Assembly (NCBI GenBank): GCA_949358305.1
Contig: CASHSZ010000132.1
Span: forward strand, 122,001 to 186,000
Origin: Strigamia acuminata
Lineage: Eukaryota; Arthropoda; Chilopoda; Geophilomorpha; Linotaeniidae
DNA: 64,000 bases
Reading direction: 5' to 3'
Shown in pieces: positions 1 through 11,397 of this stretch; within the stretch, counting starts at the first letter, position 1, and each line of letters starts with the position of its first letter. Both the position numbers and the translations under genes were made by a program. Under the pieces are notes generated by a model. The model ran no database searches. It was not told the origin of the DNA and saw nothing but the letters and a program-made list of their open reading frames with translations.

Positions 1-657
1 TTCATCGCGTCGAGGACAAGACCCGACATGACTTATGCAGTGAACATCCTGAGTCAATTCCAATCGAATCCAGGGTGGGATCACTGGATTGCGCTACTGG
101 ACTTACTCAGCTACTTGAGAACAACGAGAAATCACGGATTGATGTTGTTCCCGAATGATCGGATTGAGGTAATCGGATACAGCGACTCCGATTATGCGAA
201 CAACAGAGATGACCGAATTTCCGTTGGAGGAACACTAGTGACTTTGGGTAGCACACCAATCTACTGGCGCACCTTCAAACAACGGAACGTAACATTGTCA
301 ACAATGGAAGCAAAGTACGTAGCCCTTACAGAAACTGTTAAGGACTACATCTGGATTGTTCGTGTTCTGCACGAGATATCCCCAGAATTGGCTGGAAGAT
401 TCTCTCATTATGTCATGTGCGACAACATATCAACAGTGGACTTTACAAAATCTTGTGTTGAGAATAGAAAAACAAAGCACATTGACATCCGTTACCATTT
501 TATAAGAGAACTTGTTAAAAGAGATAATCTTCTAATTGTTCATGTAGGCACGAAGTCCAATTATGCCGATATCTTTACAAAGTCGGTTGATAAGGCTGAC
601 TTGGTGAAGTTTTGCGATCGTTTCTTAGTTGACTTTTGCATGCTTGATGAGAAATGA
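1..657 (+). CDS. Ty1/copia polyprotein, C-terminal RNase H part (5' end off window)
   Basis: The frame is open from base 1 and ends at TGA 655-657, so the protein enters from outside the window. It holds the copia-type RNase H: a first acidic motif SDSDYANN about 50 residues after the first Met, STMEAKYVAL, a CDN motif, and KTKHIDIRYHFIRE followed by NYADIFTKS, all in the usual copia order. RNase H removes the RNA strand during reverse transcription in the virus-like particle. No stop or frameshift is visible in this part. The protease, integrase and reverse transcriptase would lie to the left of base 1. Confidence 0.9.
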   Translation, partial: FIASRTRPDMTYAVNILSQFQSNPGWDHWIALLDLLSYLRTTRNHGLMLFPNDRIEVIGYSDSDYANNRDDRISVGGTLVTLGSTPIYWRTFKQRNVTLSTMEAKYVALTETVKDYIWIVRVLHEISPELAGRFSHYVMCDNISTVDFTKSCVENRKTKHIDIRYHFIRELVKRDNLLIVHVGTKSNYADIFTKSVDKADLVKFCDRFLVDFCMLDEK

Positions 658-664
658 GATAATA

Positions 665-676
665 CGGGGGGCCGAA
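665..676 (+). promoter_or_regulatory. Copia polypurine tract
   Basis: A run of G residues ends directly before the TGTTAAG that opens the LTR, eight bases after the pol stop. This is where plus-strand priming occurs in LTR elements. Confidence 0.6.
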
Positions 677-997
677 TGTTAAGATATGACGTATATTAAT
701 AAGCAATTACTATTTACAACATGTATATATATATATCTTTTCGTATTATCATGTAACCTGGTGTTAATGCATGCATTTGGCCAATGCGAGTAATCGCAGT
801 GTTTGTTTACGTACAGTGTTTGTATGCTGCCTACAGGTGGCTCTTATTGCAAAGAGGTCATGTGACCAATCAATAAAACTGACTTGATGTTTTGATTCTC
901 ACCTGCAAAGATGATCTATCATTTTGTCTTCACAACTAATGTTTTTCTCAGCCACTGTCTGCACAAGTTTGCAGTTGTTTTATAGCAACACACAACA
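677..997 (+). repeat. 3' LTR of the copia element
   Basis: The 321-bp segment begins TGTTAAG and ends CACACAACA, giving TGTT/AACA inverted ends, and contains AATAAA at 872-877. The right boundary is fixed because element A homology begins at 998: base 998 corresponds to 21798 of element B, with a constant offset of 20800. The 5' LTR is outside the window. Confidence 0.7.
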
Positions 998-2855
998 AGA
1001 AGGGCTGCACCCAGTCCGATTTTACTCGCGTCGGTGTGCAACACGAACGGTCGGTTTAGGTCCGGCAATGGCATCTTTTCGACGTCAGCCAGCATTTGCT
1101 TGATAGTGCTAAATGCGGCCTCGCACTGGACCGTCCACTCAAACTCTTTATCCGTTCGTAAGAGATCCGTTATAGGCGCGGCCACCTCAGCCAGACCAGA
1201 GAGTAGTCGGCCGAAGAAATTGACCATGCCTATAAATCTCTGGACACCTTTTATATCTTCGGGGGCGGGGAATCCGTTTATTGCTTTGACCTTTTCGAGG
1301 TCAATCGCGATTCCCTCGACTCCTATTCGATATCCTAGGAAGGCAAGCTCTTTTCTCCAAAACTTGCTCTTCCCTGGATGGATGTGGAGTCCCGCTTTGG
1401 CTAGGCGAGAGACCACTCTGTCGATGTGTTCTATGTGCTCTTCGAAGGTGTCTGATGTTATTATGATGTCGTCGAGATACGCCCACACGAAGTCGTGAAG
1501 CATATCTCCTAACACGCTTTCAATTAATTTCTGGAACGTGCTTGGGGCATTCACCAAACCGAATGGCATCACGTGGATCCTATCGGGGAGTAGAAAGCCG
1601 TTTTTAGCTTGTCTTCGGGTTTGAGCTCCACTTGCCAATACCCCTTTGACAGATCCATGGTGGTTACCCATTTGAAGGGGCTCAATTCCCTGAGAATCGA
1701 GTCTATTGACGGCATCTGAATCGGGTCATTAACTGTTATCGCATTCAGGGGGCGATAATCAATGCATAGTCGAGGTTCCGAGCCTGGACGCATCACAAGG
1801 ACAATCCGCATAGCGTATTCGCCTAGTGCTTGAGTTACTATGCCCTTGTCGAGCATGTCTTGGCACATTTGCGTCACAATGTCCCTTTTCTGGGGGTTCA
1901 TCCCCTTGTAAGGCACTCTAATCGGCTTGTCTGTGGTCAAGACTATTTCGTGCACTGCTTCCGTTGTTCGACCGGGTGTCTTGGTCAGAATTTTTTCATG
2001 TTTTCGAAGCACTCGCCTTAGTAGCGATGCCTCGTTAACACGCAGTGCTGCCTCCCCGACTAATGTTTCCACGACGTTACTCCTCTGTAATTCCAGAGTG
2101 AAGGCTGCGAAATCGTAATCTTGGACGAATTTTCGCAATCCTCGTCCGTATTCCTCTTTGTCCTTGGCTTCGTCCAGTAATTTTTGGGGAACTACGGGGA
2201 CTGGCCGTTCTCCCTTGGGGCTTATCCAGTTCCATGAACGGGTTATCGGGTTCGGCTGTATCTTCAGTTTTGCCATGATATCCATCCCGAGGAGGAATAC
2301 TTTGTCGTGGGATGGCAAGACTATGAAGGGGTGGGACAGGTCCCCCCCTTTCCAATCGATCATGATGCGAACTACGCCCTTCGGCTTGACGTAGCCGTTG
2401 GCGGTGAGTAATTCTACGTTCTCGTTTACTTGTGCCACCTTTTTTCCAATATCTAAGTCCTTCACTATGTCTTCGGATATGAATGAACGATCCGCTCCTG
2501 AATCCAGCAGACCGAACAATTTTTGGTTTTCTATCTCCACTGGCAGCATACACAGAGTCTCACAATGAGTTTTCGTGACGTTGCAGTGAAATACGCGTAG
2601 TTTTTGGGGCTCGACCTCCAGATTGAACGGTAGGTCCGTCCAATCCATGTCGACGTCCGGTTTCGTTCTCACTTGCATACTCGTCAACGTCACTTTTTCT
2701 TCCTTCTTCGGAACGGTCTGTATGCGATCTTTTATCTGTGCCTCTGCTAAGGCATGACCTGCGGGTCCAGTGTGATATTTCTTCTTTTTAATTTCCGCGG
2801 CTGGCGCAGACGAAGCTGAATCTATTTCGGCGACGCCTGCGCTTGGGAGTTTTTT
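998..2855 (-). pseudogene. pol: Element A pol (protease and partial reverse transcriptase), frameshifted and interrupted
   Basis: The frame follows gag in -1 phase. It carries the aspartic protease motif LLDSGADRSF, then the RT core with DLSKGYWQVEL. Near 1572-1580, ten bases present in element B are missing, which breaks the frame just before the MPFGLVNAPSTF motif. The downstream frame resumes with YLDD at about 1480 and reaches the RNase H start (LHTDASKIGLGAAL). At 998 the copia LTR replaces the rest. No active polymerase can come from this copy. Confidence 0.9.
2804..2855 (-). promoter_or_regulatory. Element A gag-pol -1 frameshift signal
   Basis: On the minus strand the gag frame reads GCA AAA AAC, giving the heptamer A AAA AAC at 2855-2849. 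Six bases later GCGCAGGCG (2842-2834) can pair with CGTCTGCGC (2812-2804), a 9-bp stem with one G-U. The same arrangement is present in element B. Confidence 0.7.
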
Positions 2856-5800
2856 GCCAAATTAGTGTTTAACTCCATCATCATCTTCATCATGCTTTGC
2901 ATGATGTCCTTTTCTTTGACAGTCTTCCCGCATTTATCCGAGTAGTGACCGTATTCTCCGCAGCTGTAACATTTGATGTTACTTTTATCTCCGGTGGGGG
3001 TGAATCCCGGTTTTTTGGGGACGAAGGGCGTCGGGAATCGTCTTTTCCCTCCTAGCGCTCCTCTTGCTTTTGTTGCCTGTATGTGCGCTCTAAATTGCGC
3101 GATCGCTAAGGCTCGGTGCGCATGGTGCACATAGGGGCCTTGGTCGTTGCATCCCGTTGATAGATTTTCGAGGTGTTCATTTAGGGCTTCCTCGTCGCTT
3201 GACGCTGGCTCCTCTTCTTTAGCTGTGGCGAGAGGTGCTGTCTCTTCGACTTTCTCCATCTGGGTGGAGTCTGCCGAGGTCACCTGCATCGCTGTTGCTG
3301 CTGGCGCTTTCTTTGGGGCAGCTATCGGATTGGCTGGAAGAGTGTCGCCTGCTTTAGGTGTTAGCATCCGTCCGGAGGATGCTTCGGTTAGACTCATTAT
3401 GCCGCTTAAATATTCACTTGGCCTCATTAATTTTTCTGAGGTCTTGTGACGTTCGGCGCTCATCTGCAGTCGCTTCTCGTGCGCTTCCGCCTCTCCTGGT
3501 GGCAGGGTGGCGTAATATCGTTGTTCTATTTCTAACGTATTTGTTAGAAGATAGTTACTAACGTCTCGATAGTCGCCAGTACGGGGGGCGCGCATGTCCA
3601 ACAAAATTCTTTGCGAGTGTGCCGATAATCCTCCGTAAAAGATCATCGTAAAACCAGCAGGGTTTATTTCGTACGGCGCTCTTGCAAACAGTAGTTTCGC
3701 TCGGGCGTCGTAGTCGGCTAATGTCTCTCCTGGGGCTTGACGCAGACCACACAATTTGTTACTGATCTCGTCTGGAGTCTCGCCGTATCGGAGATCGAAA
3801 CGGACGAGAAAATCGTCCCAGGTTGGGTTTTTTAGACCCTGATACCATTCTCGAGCTGATCCCGTGGTTAGCTCCACTAGACCGTGGGTTAGCATGTCGG
3901 CGACTGTGGCTTTTGTCGCTCTCTTGATGCGCATTACTTTGTCTAGGAAGCGGTCTCCGGCCTTCCATGAACCGTCAAATCGCGTCTGTATGTAGTGTTG
4001 CCAACGGATGTTACCCGTGGCTTCACCGCTTGGTTCGTTTCGTACGCCATATTTGCGCTTAACCCTTTCTCCTGCGCGGTTATGTTTGTCGCCTGGATGG
4101 CCTAGATCGATCCCTTCTCTTCTGAAAGAGTTCAGCAGGGCTCGGCCTAGCTCAGCCATTGTGAAATGGCGGCCAGATGAGTCCTGAAAGTTCCCTTCTT
4201 CTGAGCGAGGGTTGGAGCTCCGGGAAGAGCGGTTTGAAGCATTCGGCCGGTTCGACCGGTGCCCATCGCTGCCTTCTTGACTCCTCCCTGTAGACGGTCG
4301 ACTCGGATGGTCGTCGTCCGACGAATCGGAGGGCTCGGAGGGATCTCCTTGGGGGTGAAACCTCGGCCTTCTCGGTGGGGTCTCTCCGCCAGCCTTCTTC
4401 TGTTTCGAGTCTCCGGATGGCGGCGGCTCCCCTTAGTCGTTGTTCTCGTAAAAAGAATGCCATCTATTTTCCTCGCTTTCGGGACGTTCCCGATTTTTAT
4501 TCGCGTTTTTCTTTTCGAGTAGAGCGTCGATGGCTGCTCCCGTCTCGGATCTTTTTGAGGGATGGCGGTCCTTTGTTTTTGGGACCGTCCCATCTCTCTT
4601 TTGAGGTTTCCCTCTTTTCGCTGCTTTCGCCGGCTTCGTGTTCTTTTCTCCTGTGTCGGTATCAGAGCCGCTGGGGGGTTCCGATTTCCTTTTCAGGTTT
4701 TCTTCCTTTTTCTTCCTGTCCGAAACGTCTTGCTCGTACTCCTTCTGGAACTTTTCTGTTTCCTTCTCCCAGTTTTCAGCTTCCCATCTTTTTTGCTCAT
4801 CTATTATGGCTTGCTTCTTTGCTTTGTACTCTTCGGTCCATCTGTCTCGTTCCCATTCCTCTTTCTCTTTCAGAAACTGTTCTTTTTCTTTTCTGGCTTC
4901 CTCTTCTCTCAACCTCTCGCGATGTTGTTCTTCCCATTTCTGATGTTGGAAAATGGCTTCTTTTCGCAACATTTGTAGCTTTTCTGCTTTTCTTTGAGCT
5001 ACGAGCGCTTGAAATTGGTCCTCGTACTCTTGAGCTTCTTGATGTCGCCCTTCTACTGTTGCGTTCCATTCTTTTCGAATTTTCGCTTCTCGTTCTTCTC
5101 TCATTTTTTGGACCAGTTTCTCGGTTCTCTCGGTGGTCCTTCTTTCACGCTGTTCTCTTTCTTTCTCTTCTTTCCAGAGTTCTCGCCTTTCTGCGCTCAG
5201 CCTTCGTTGGCGATTAATTGCTTCTTGTCTGGCCTCTTTGCGGGCTTTCTCTCTGGATTCGTGAAGGGCCTTGTTGGGGTCCGGTACGAAACCTCCGGTG
5301 TCACTGGGTGTTACCTGGGGCATGGGCGTCTCCGCTGCTGGTCTTGCGACCGGCGTCGGGGCTTGTGCCGCGCAGATAGCGTCAGTGAGTAGAGTGATCG
5401 ATTCCCAGACTGATGTTCCTACTGAGATGTCTATCATCGCTTTCAGCTGGGCAGCTTGCTGTGTCAACCGAATTAGGTGAGATACTTCGAAGGAAACAAC
5501 TGCAGGACTCGCCGTAACTCGGGGGGTTATCGGGGTCCCGCCGTCGTTTTTCCGTGGGGTTTGCTCTACGGACGTCTGAGCCGTTGGCGGCGATGGGTTT
5601 GTGCCGACCGTTGTGGTATGCTTCGGAGTTTTATTCGTCTCCTCGGCCATTAATATCGATACTCGTCCCGGTGATACGTCGCAAATTTCTTCTCGATTTT
5701 CCAGGACTTCCGTATCGGTATCTTTGAAGGTTTGCATATTCAAGGGAACCCGCTCTTGCTCTGGCCCGTCTAGGGCCGCGAGCGATGCAGCTTGCTCCTC

Positions 5801-5962
5801 TTTCTGCGCTTTCGCTCTTCTTTTGTTCGCTCGGGCTTTCGCCTTTGCGGACATTTCAGGGACGGGACCGTCCGACCTTAGGTGGTAGTCGGAGGTCCTT
5901 TTTCCCTTTTCGGGCATTCTCTGCTCGGTTTCAGACGCGGATTGTTCATCTTTGTCTGACAT
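2822..5962 (-). pseudogene. gag: Element A gag with one premature stop
   Basis: The reading frame is exactly as long as element B's gag (3141 bp) and is closely similar throughout. One in-frame TAA at 4433-4435 cuts it after 509 residues, behind the charged coiled-coil region. The second half keeps the capsid-like region and a CCHC knuckle (CYSCGEYGHYSDKC). Element B reads through at the same place, so this is a point lesion in an otherwise colinear gene. Confidence 0.9.
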
Positions 5963-6036
5963 TTTCTTTCGGTAGTTCTACGATTTGGGTTATCGTATTG
6001 AGAGATCACAAGTTCAGGTTTGAGATTTATTTCTAA

Positions 6037-6054
6037 ATCCCGGCCAGGCCCCCA
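6037..6054 (-). promoter_or_regulatory. Element A primer-binding site (tRNA-Pro type)
   Basis: Two bases after the LTR end the minus strand reads TGGGGGCC and continues into CCGGGATTT. By memory of tRNA-Pro 3' ends this is complementary apart from about three mismatches. Confidence 0.55.
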
Positions 6055-6056
6055 CG

Positions 6057-6883
6057 TGTCGCGTCCTACTTGGTATAGGTTTAAATAGCGCTAACGTGTA
6101 ATACTTTACCTGTGATCAATTATGTAAATACCCAAATGAATACTAAATGTATGTAAATAAACAGGTAATTTATTCACCAGGCTTTATGCCTTTAAAATAC
6201 ACTCAGTATACAACTAAAGTCGACTTGGTCAGAGTCGAACAAAGGATTTCTCAAGATGGCGTCGTCGGTTCCGCGTGGTCGGCGGAACAAAGGCGGCGTC
6301 TCGAGTTGTCGTTAATTCGTCACGGATTCGTCTTCACGGACGCGGTGGAATGCTCTTAAGAGTCTTCTATCCGTGCCTGTTGTCTAGGGTTTGGTTTAGC
6401 GTCGCAGAGGCCTCGTCTAGGAACTTTGGGGTTCCCTACAAAGCACTCGGACACTTACTTCGGTGAATAATCGACTGGGCGATTATTCTGGGTGATTTCA
6501 CAAGGACTATTCTCGTGCTTTCGCAGGAATAGCTCGCAAGTGACTTTGTGAGAGTTACAGTTTGCACTTTACTCAGCGATCCTCGATCAATCCTAACTTG
6601 TAGTTGAAGTTGGCCTGACGGTGAGGTTGTTGCTGTGTTCTTGGTGTCGTTTTTGTAAGTTCTGTCTTTCAGGCGGGAAACACAGCCTTTTATGCAGTGG
6701 GGTGAAGGGCCGGCGCTCAACTAATGGGGGCTGACCACCAGCCGCTTCCTTCCCCTCGGGGCACACACCTGCTATGGGGAGGTGGAGCCAACTCGGGGGG
6801 GGGGGGGAACGACTCTTCAATCATAGTGACTCAGAGGACAAATATCCGCCCTGGGGGGACACTTATCCAACTGGGTCACCACA
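6057..6883 (-). repeat. Element A 5' LTR
   Basis: The 827-bp LTR begins TGTGGTGA and ends GCGACA on the minus strand. It aligns end to end with the 820-bp LTRs of B but with visible substitutions, a longer G run near 6800, and a differently sized terminal part, so A is older than B. Confidence 0.9.
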
Positions 6884-7350
6884 CACGTTAGGGTAAATTT
6901 TCTCCTCGCTGATGAGCGTTCATTTTTGACGACTTTCTGCGTTCGTTCCGGCATGGTCACTCGTTTTTTTTTATTTTTCTGACCGCTTTTGCTCGTTTTC
7001 CGCCTTTACTCCCGGGTTTCGGCACCAAATTTCGCGTTTGCAAATCGTTTGGAGTGGTTGAAGCAGGATTAGAGTTCTTATTTTGTCAAAAGTTGATGAA
7101 AGCTGAGTGTGAATAAATGCATACGTGTGGTTTGATGAAAACTTTAACAGGAAGTGGCTTTATTGTACTAAATTTGGGGGTCTTCAAAGTAAATTCAGGG
7201 AAAGCCCCCAGGCACAACACATGTTTCCCTGACACGTCATTCAATGTCAAGGCTCCAAATACAAACAAAACAAATACACAATTTAGATGAGAAAAGAATA
7301 ACATTTACACTAATAAAACAAATCCAATTAAAAATTAAAAGTTTTAACAA
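6884..7350. other. Unassigned spacer
   Basis: This stretch lies between the element A LTR and the decayed end of the EGF array. No coding motif, repeat boundary or RNA gene was recognised in it. Confidence 0.4.
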
Positions 7351-7442
7351 AGATGTTACATTCATCTGTTGATTAAAGAAAAATGAAACAGTCGATGTGC
7401 TAACAAAATCTTTCTCTTTACCTTGACTAGTTTTGCCAAAGT

Positions 7443-8488
7443 TGTGGTGGCCAGGTGGTCACCAGGAAAATGATAAGAAATAAAAATATCATTTGAATTG
7501 ATATTTTATTTTTATACTAGAATTATTTTTGTTGGTTTATTTATTTATTTTTTTTATGTGTGTGTCTGGGAAAAATGAGCAAAGTTGGAGACATAGGGAC
7601 AGTTGCCGACATAGGGACAGTTGCCAGGGCAACGAGCTTACCAACCAGACAGGAAACTGGATGCATTTCCTGTAAAAACACACAAAAATCTTCAGTCTGA
7701 AAACCATTGAAAGTTCACTGCTGTAGTTTGTGGTTAGTTGACAATTTTGAGCTCATTTTCTTGCAACACAATTGCCATGTGTTGTGGGATATTTCCTCTT
7801 GCTGTTACGGCCAAAAGTAGCAGAGAAAGTCCAGTCTTGCAGTGCGATATTTTTCTTGCTCAGCCAGCAACAAGATGAGTGGGATTTTTGCCAGTGCTTA
7901 AGCCAGTCAATCCGTCAAGTGAAGATTTGTCTCTATCATTTTGTGGATGCTATTGGTGCCAACCAGCCAGGTTGGATACAGCTGTGAAGGAACACAACTG
8001 TGTGACTAGTTTAGTTTTAAGAAATCCGGACATTTTCCGATTGTGGTTTACAACAACTCTCAAAATATTTCGGATTGAAGAGGACAGCGAACAGCAGCAT
8101 TGCCATTTTGCGATCCAAGGAAGACGGTGAAGAAAGCCATTATCGCCGCCATATTGAATATTTTTATTATTTCATTTTTCACTAACATTTCATTCAATAT
8201 TATCTCTAATCAATGTATAATTTATCTTTCATCCATTTTAAATATGGCAAACATTTTCATGTAAGCTTTCATTTATTGATTTTAACTTAAGAATAAATAA
8301 TTGTGTGTTTTTAGGAAATTCAATTTGTACTCATTGAATTCCCCCCATTTTGGATTAGCTAAGCATTTAGAGAGTTAAAGCATTTTAGTTAGTATTTTAT
8401 TGAATGTAAGTCTCGGGGTGGCAACCCACCGTGATATTGAATATAAGAATTAAATGTAATTTTAGTATCAAAGTTCAGGTTTACTACA
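7443..8488. mobile_element. Solo LTR (1046 bp) inside an EGF exon
   Basis: The insert starts TGTGGTGGCC and ends TTTACTACA and is flanked by the 4-bp duplication AAGT (7439-7442 and 8489-8492). Removing it and one AAGT rebuilds the EGF exon sequence seen intact at 9681 and 10081. It has no internal coding region, consistent with LTR-LTR recombination. The family is different from elements A-D. Confidence 0.8.
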
Positions 8489-8656
8489 AAGTATCCGGTT
8501 TCCCAGGTGCAAACCGCTTTGCCGCTAGTGTCGGAACACGTGCCTTTGCTTCCACATGGGAAGGCTTGGCAGGGAGCTAAAGGAAAACAATGTAAGAATG
8601 TGTAAAAGAATTCAGCAATTGACCCAATGCCCAATGCGCATGTATGACAAACTTAC

Positions 8657-10991
8657 CAAATGGCTTTTGACATCCTTGGGTCATGTCCATGGGATTTATT
8701 GGCTCGAACGATGGGTCACTGCATTCGCAGGCGGCGACATTGTTTTCTGCTGGAGCCGTTGGGTCATTCACACATTTCAGATTTTTGTTGACGTCGCAGA
8801 ACTTGTTACATTCATCTGTTGGTTAAAGAAACATGAAACTGCCCATGTGCATGCAAAATCATTCTCCTTACCTTGACATGTTAACCCGAAGTAACCTGCG
8901 TCACAATTGCAAACAGCTACGCCGGGACTGTCGTCACACTTGCCGTTGGCGCCACATATGTTGGTTTGGCAGAGGCCTAGAGCAAAACAATCAAAGAGTG
9001 TGCACGTGCAACAAAATTGAGCATTTGATCAAATTCCCAATGTGTGTGTATCGCAAGCATACCAATTTTCTGACATCCTTCCGACATGTTGCTGGGATTG
9101 TAAGGCTCCAAAGTTGAGTAGTCACTGCATTTGCAAATGGCTTTATTTTCTCTCGGCGGTGCTACTATGTCTTTCTCGCATTTCAGATTTTTGGATTTGT
9201 CGCACAAATCCTTGCATTCAACTGTCAATCCACCACATATTAAACTCCAGGTGTGCATGCAAAATCATTCCTCTTACCTTGACATTGTATCCCAAAGTAA
9301 TCTACGTCACAAGTGCAAACGGCTGCGCCGCTACTGTGGTCACAATTGCCGTTGGCGCCGCATGTGGTGGTTTGGCAGTGGCCTAGAGCAAAACAAGAAA
9401 AGAGTGCGGATTCGCACCAAAATTTAGCATTTGATCAAATCCTCGATGTGTGTGTATCGCAAGCATACCAATTGGCTGACATCCTTCCTTAATGTTGCTG
9501 GGATTTATTGGCTCGAACGATGGGTCACTGCATTCGCAGGCGGCGACATTGATTTCTGCTGGAGCCGTTGGGTCTTTCACACATTTTAGGTTTTTGCTGA
9601 CGTCACAGAAGGTGTCACATTCATCTGTTGATTAAGGAAACATGAAACTGCCGATGTGCTAACAATATCCTTCTCTTTACCTTGACAAGTTTTGCCAAAG
9701 TATCCGGTTTCACAGGTGCAAACCGCTTTGCCGCTAGTGTCGGAACACGTGCCTTTGCTTCCACATGGGGAGGCTTGGCAGGGAGCTGGAGGAAAAGAAT
9801 GTAAGAATGTGTAAAAGAATTCAGCAATTGACCCAATGCCCAATGCGCATGTATGACAAACTTACCAAATGGCTTTTGACATCCTTGGGTCATGTCCATG
9901 GGATTTATTGGCTCGAACGATGGGTCACTGCATTCACAGGCAGCGACATTGTTTTCTGCTGGAGCCGTTGGGTCTTTCACACATTTTAGGTTTTTGCTGA
10001 CGTCACAGAAGGTGTCACATTCATCTGTTGATTAAGGAAACATGAAACTGCCGATGTGCTAACAATATCCTTCTCTTTACCTTGACAAGTTTTGCCAAAG
10101 TATCCGGTTTCACAGGTGCAAACCGCTTTGCCACTAGTGTCGGAACACGTGCCTTTGCTTCCACATAGAGAGGCTTGGCAGGGAGCTGGAGGAAAACAAT
10201 GTAAGAATGTGTAAAAGAATTCAGCAATTGACCCAATGCCCAATGCGCATGTATGACAAACTTACCAAATGGCTTTTGACATCCTTGGGTCATGTCCATG
10301 GGATTTATTGGCTCGAACGATGGGTCACTGCATTTGCAGGCGGCGACATTGTTTTCTGCTGGAGCCGTTGGGTCATTCACACATTTCAGATTTTTGTTGA
10401 CGTCGCAGAACTTGTTACATTCATCTGTTGGTTAAAGAAACATGAAACTGCCCATGTGCATGCAAAATCATTCTCCTTACCTTGACATGTTAACCCGAAG
10501 TAACCTGCGTCACAATTGCAAACAGCTACGCCGGGACTGTCGTCACACTTGCCGTTGGCGCCACATATGTTGGTTTGGCAGAGGCCTAGAGCAAAACAAT
10601 CAAAGAGTGTGCACGTGCAACAAAATTGAGCATTTGATCAAATTCCCAATGTGTGTGTATCGCAAGCATACCAATTTTCTGACATCCTTCCGACATGTTG
10701 CTGGGATTGTAAGGCTCCAAAGTTGAGTAGTCACTGCATTTGCAAATGGCTTTATTTTCTCTCGGCAGTGCTACTATGTCTTTCTCGCATTTCAGATTTT
10801 TGGTTTTGTCGCACAAATCCTTGCATTCAACTGTCAATCCACCACATATTAAACTCCAGGTGTGCATGCAAAATCATTCCTCTTACCTTGACATTGTATC
10901 CCAAAGTAATCTACGTCACAAGTGCAAACGGCTGCGCCGAGACTGTCGTCACACTTGCCGTTGGCGCCGCATGTGGTGGTTTGGCAGAGGC
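8657..10991 (-). repeat. Higher-order tandem duplication within the EGF array
   Basis: The block 8657-9382 recurs almost unchanged, introns included, at 10266-10991 (offset 1609). A second, 400-bp repeat links 9681-10024 to 10081-10424. Near-identity of intron sequence points to recent unequal exchange or conversion. Confidence 0.85.
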
Positions 10992-11397
10992 CTAGAGCAA
11001 AACAATCAAAGAGTGTGCTCATGCAACAATATTTAGCATTCGATTAAATCCCCAATGTGTGTGTATCGCAAGCATACCATTAATTGGCTGACATCCTTCT
11101 GTTATGTCGCTGGGATTATAAGGCTCAAAAGTTGAGTCCCAGCATTTGCAGTAGGCTTTATTTTCTTCCGACGGCCATAGTGGGTCTTTCTCGCATTTCA
11201 GATTTTTGGTGACGTTGCAGAACTTGTTACATTCATCTGTTGGTTAAAGACACATGAAACCTCACATGTGCATACAAAATCATTCCCCTTACCTTGACAA
11301 TTTTTTCCGAAGTAACCTGCATCACAAGTGCAAACAGCTGTGCTGCTACTATTGGAAAACTTGCCCTTACCGCTGCATTTTGTGGGTTGGCAGAGGC

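Larger units (their letters stand above)
998..6883 (-). mobile_element. Element A: old, 3'-truncated Ty3/gypsy copy
   Basis: It is colinear with element B (998 equals 21798; gag 2822-5962 equals 23632-26772). It keeps a 5' LTR, primer-binding site, gag and the first half of pol. The rest of pol, the third ORF and the 3' LTR are missing from the window because a copia element inserted at 997/998. Coding damage includes a nonsense codon in gag and a 10-bp deletion in pol. The TSD cannot be checked because the other end is outside. Confidence 0.9.
7351..11397 (-). pseudogene. Tandem EGF / six-cysteine module gene fragment, decaying at its 3' side
   Basis: Two exon types alternate. EGF exons are at 11293-11397, 10887-10991, 10481-10585, 10081-10185, 9681-9785, 9278-9382, 8872-8976 and 7422-7442 plus 8493-8576. 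Their cysteine pattern is C-x4-C-x5-C-x8-C-x-C-x8-C. Six-cysteine exons are at 11078-11236, 10672-10830, 10266-10424, 9866-10024, 9469-9624, 9063-9221 and 8657-8815, with a remnant at 7351-7365. Each has AG/GT borders and symmetric phase 1-1, so modules can be added without breaking the frame. EGF modules are typical of secreted or adhesion proteins, but no signal peptide or membrane segment is seen because both ends are missing. The first EGF exon lacks one cysteine (KGKF), the last has CTW for CTC and is split by an LTR, and the final module breaks off after 15 bases. The upstream part may still be functional. Confidence 0.8.

Noticed and set aside
4375-5217. Long plus-strand ORF (about 280 codons) opposite element A gag
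   Set aside because: It is antisense to the charged coiled-coil region, Phe/Leu/Ser-rich as expected from complementing E/K codons, and has no domain. The same shadow appears opposite B gag.
8556-8876. Plus-strand ORFs across the EGF array
   Set aside because: They run through introns and exons of the minus-strand gene without splice logic or domains and repeat with the array.
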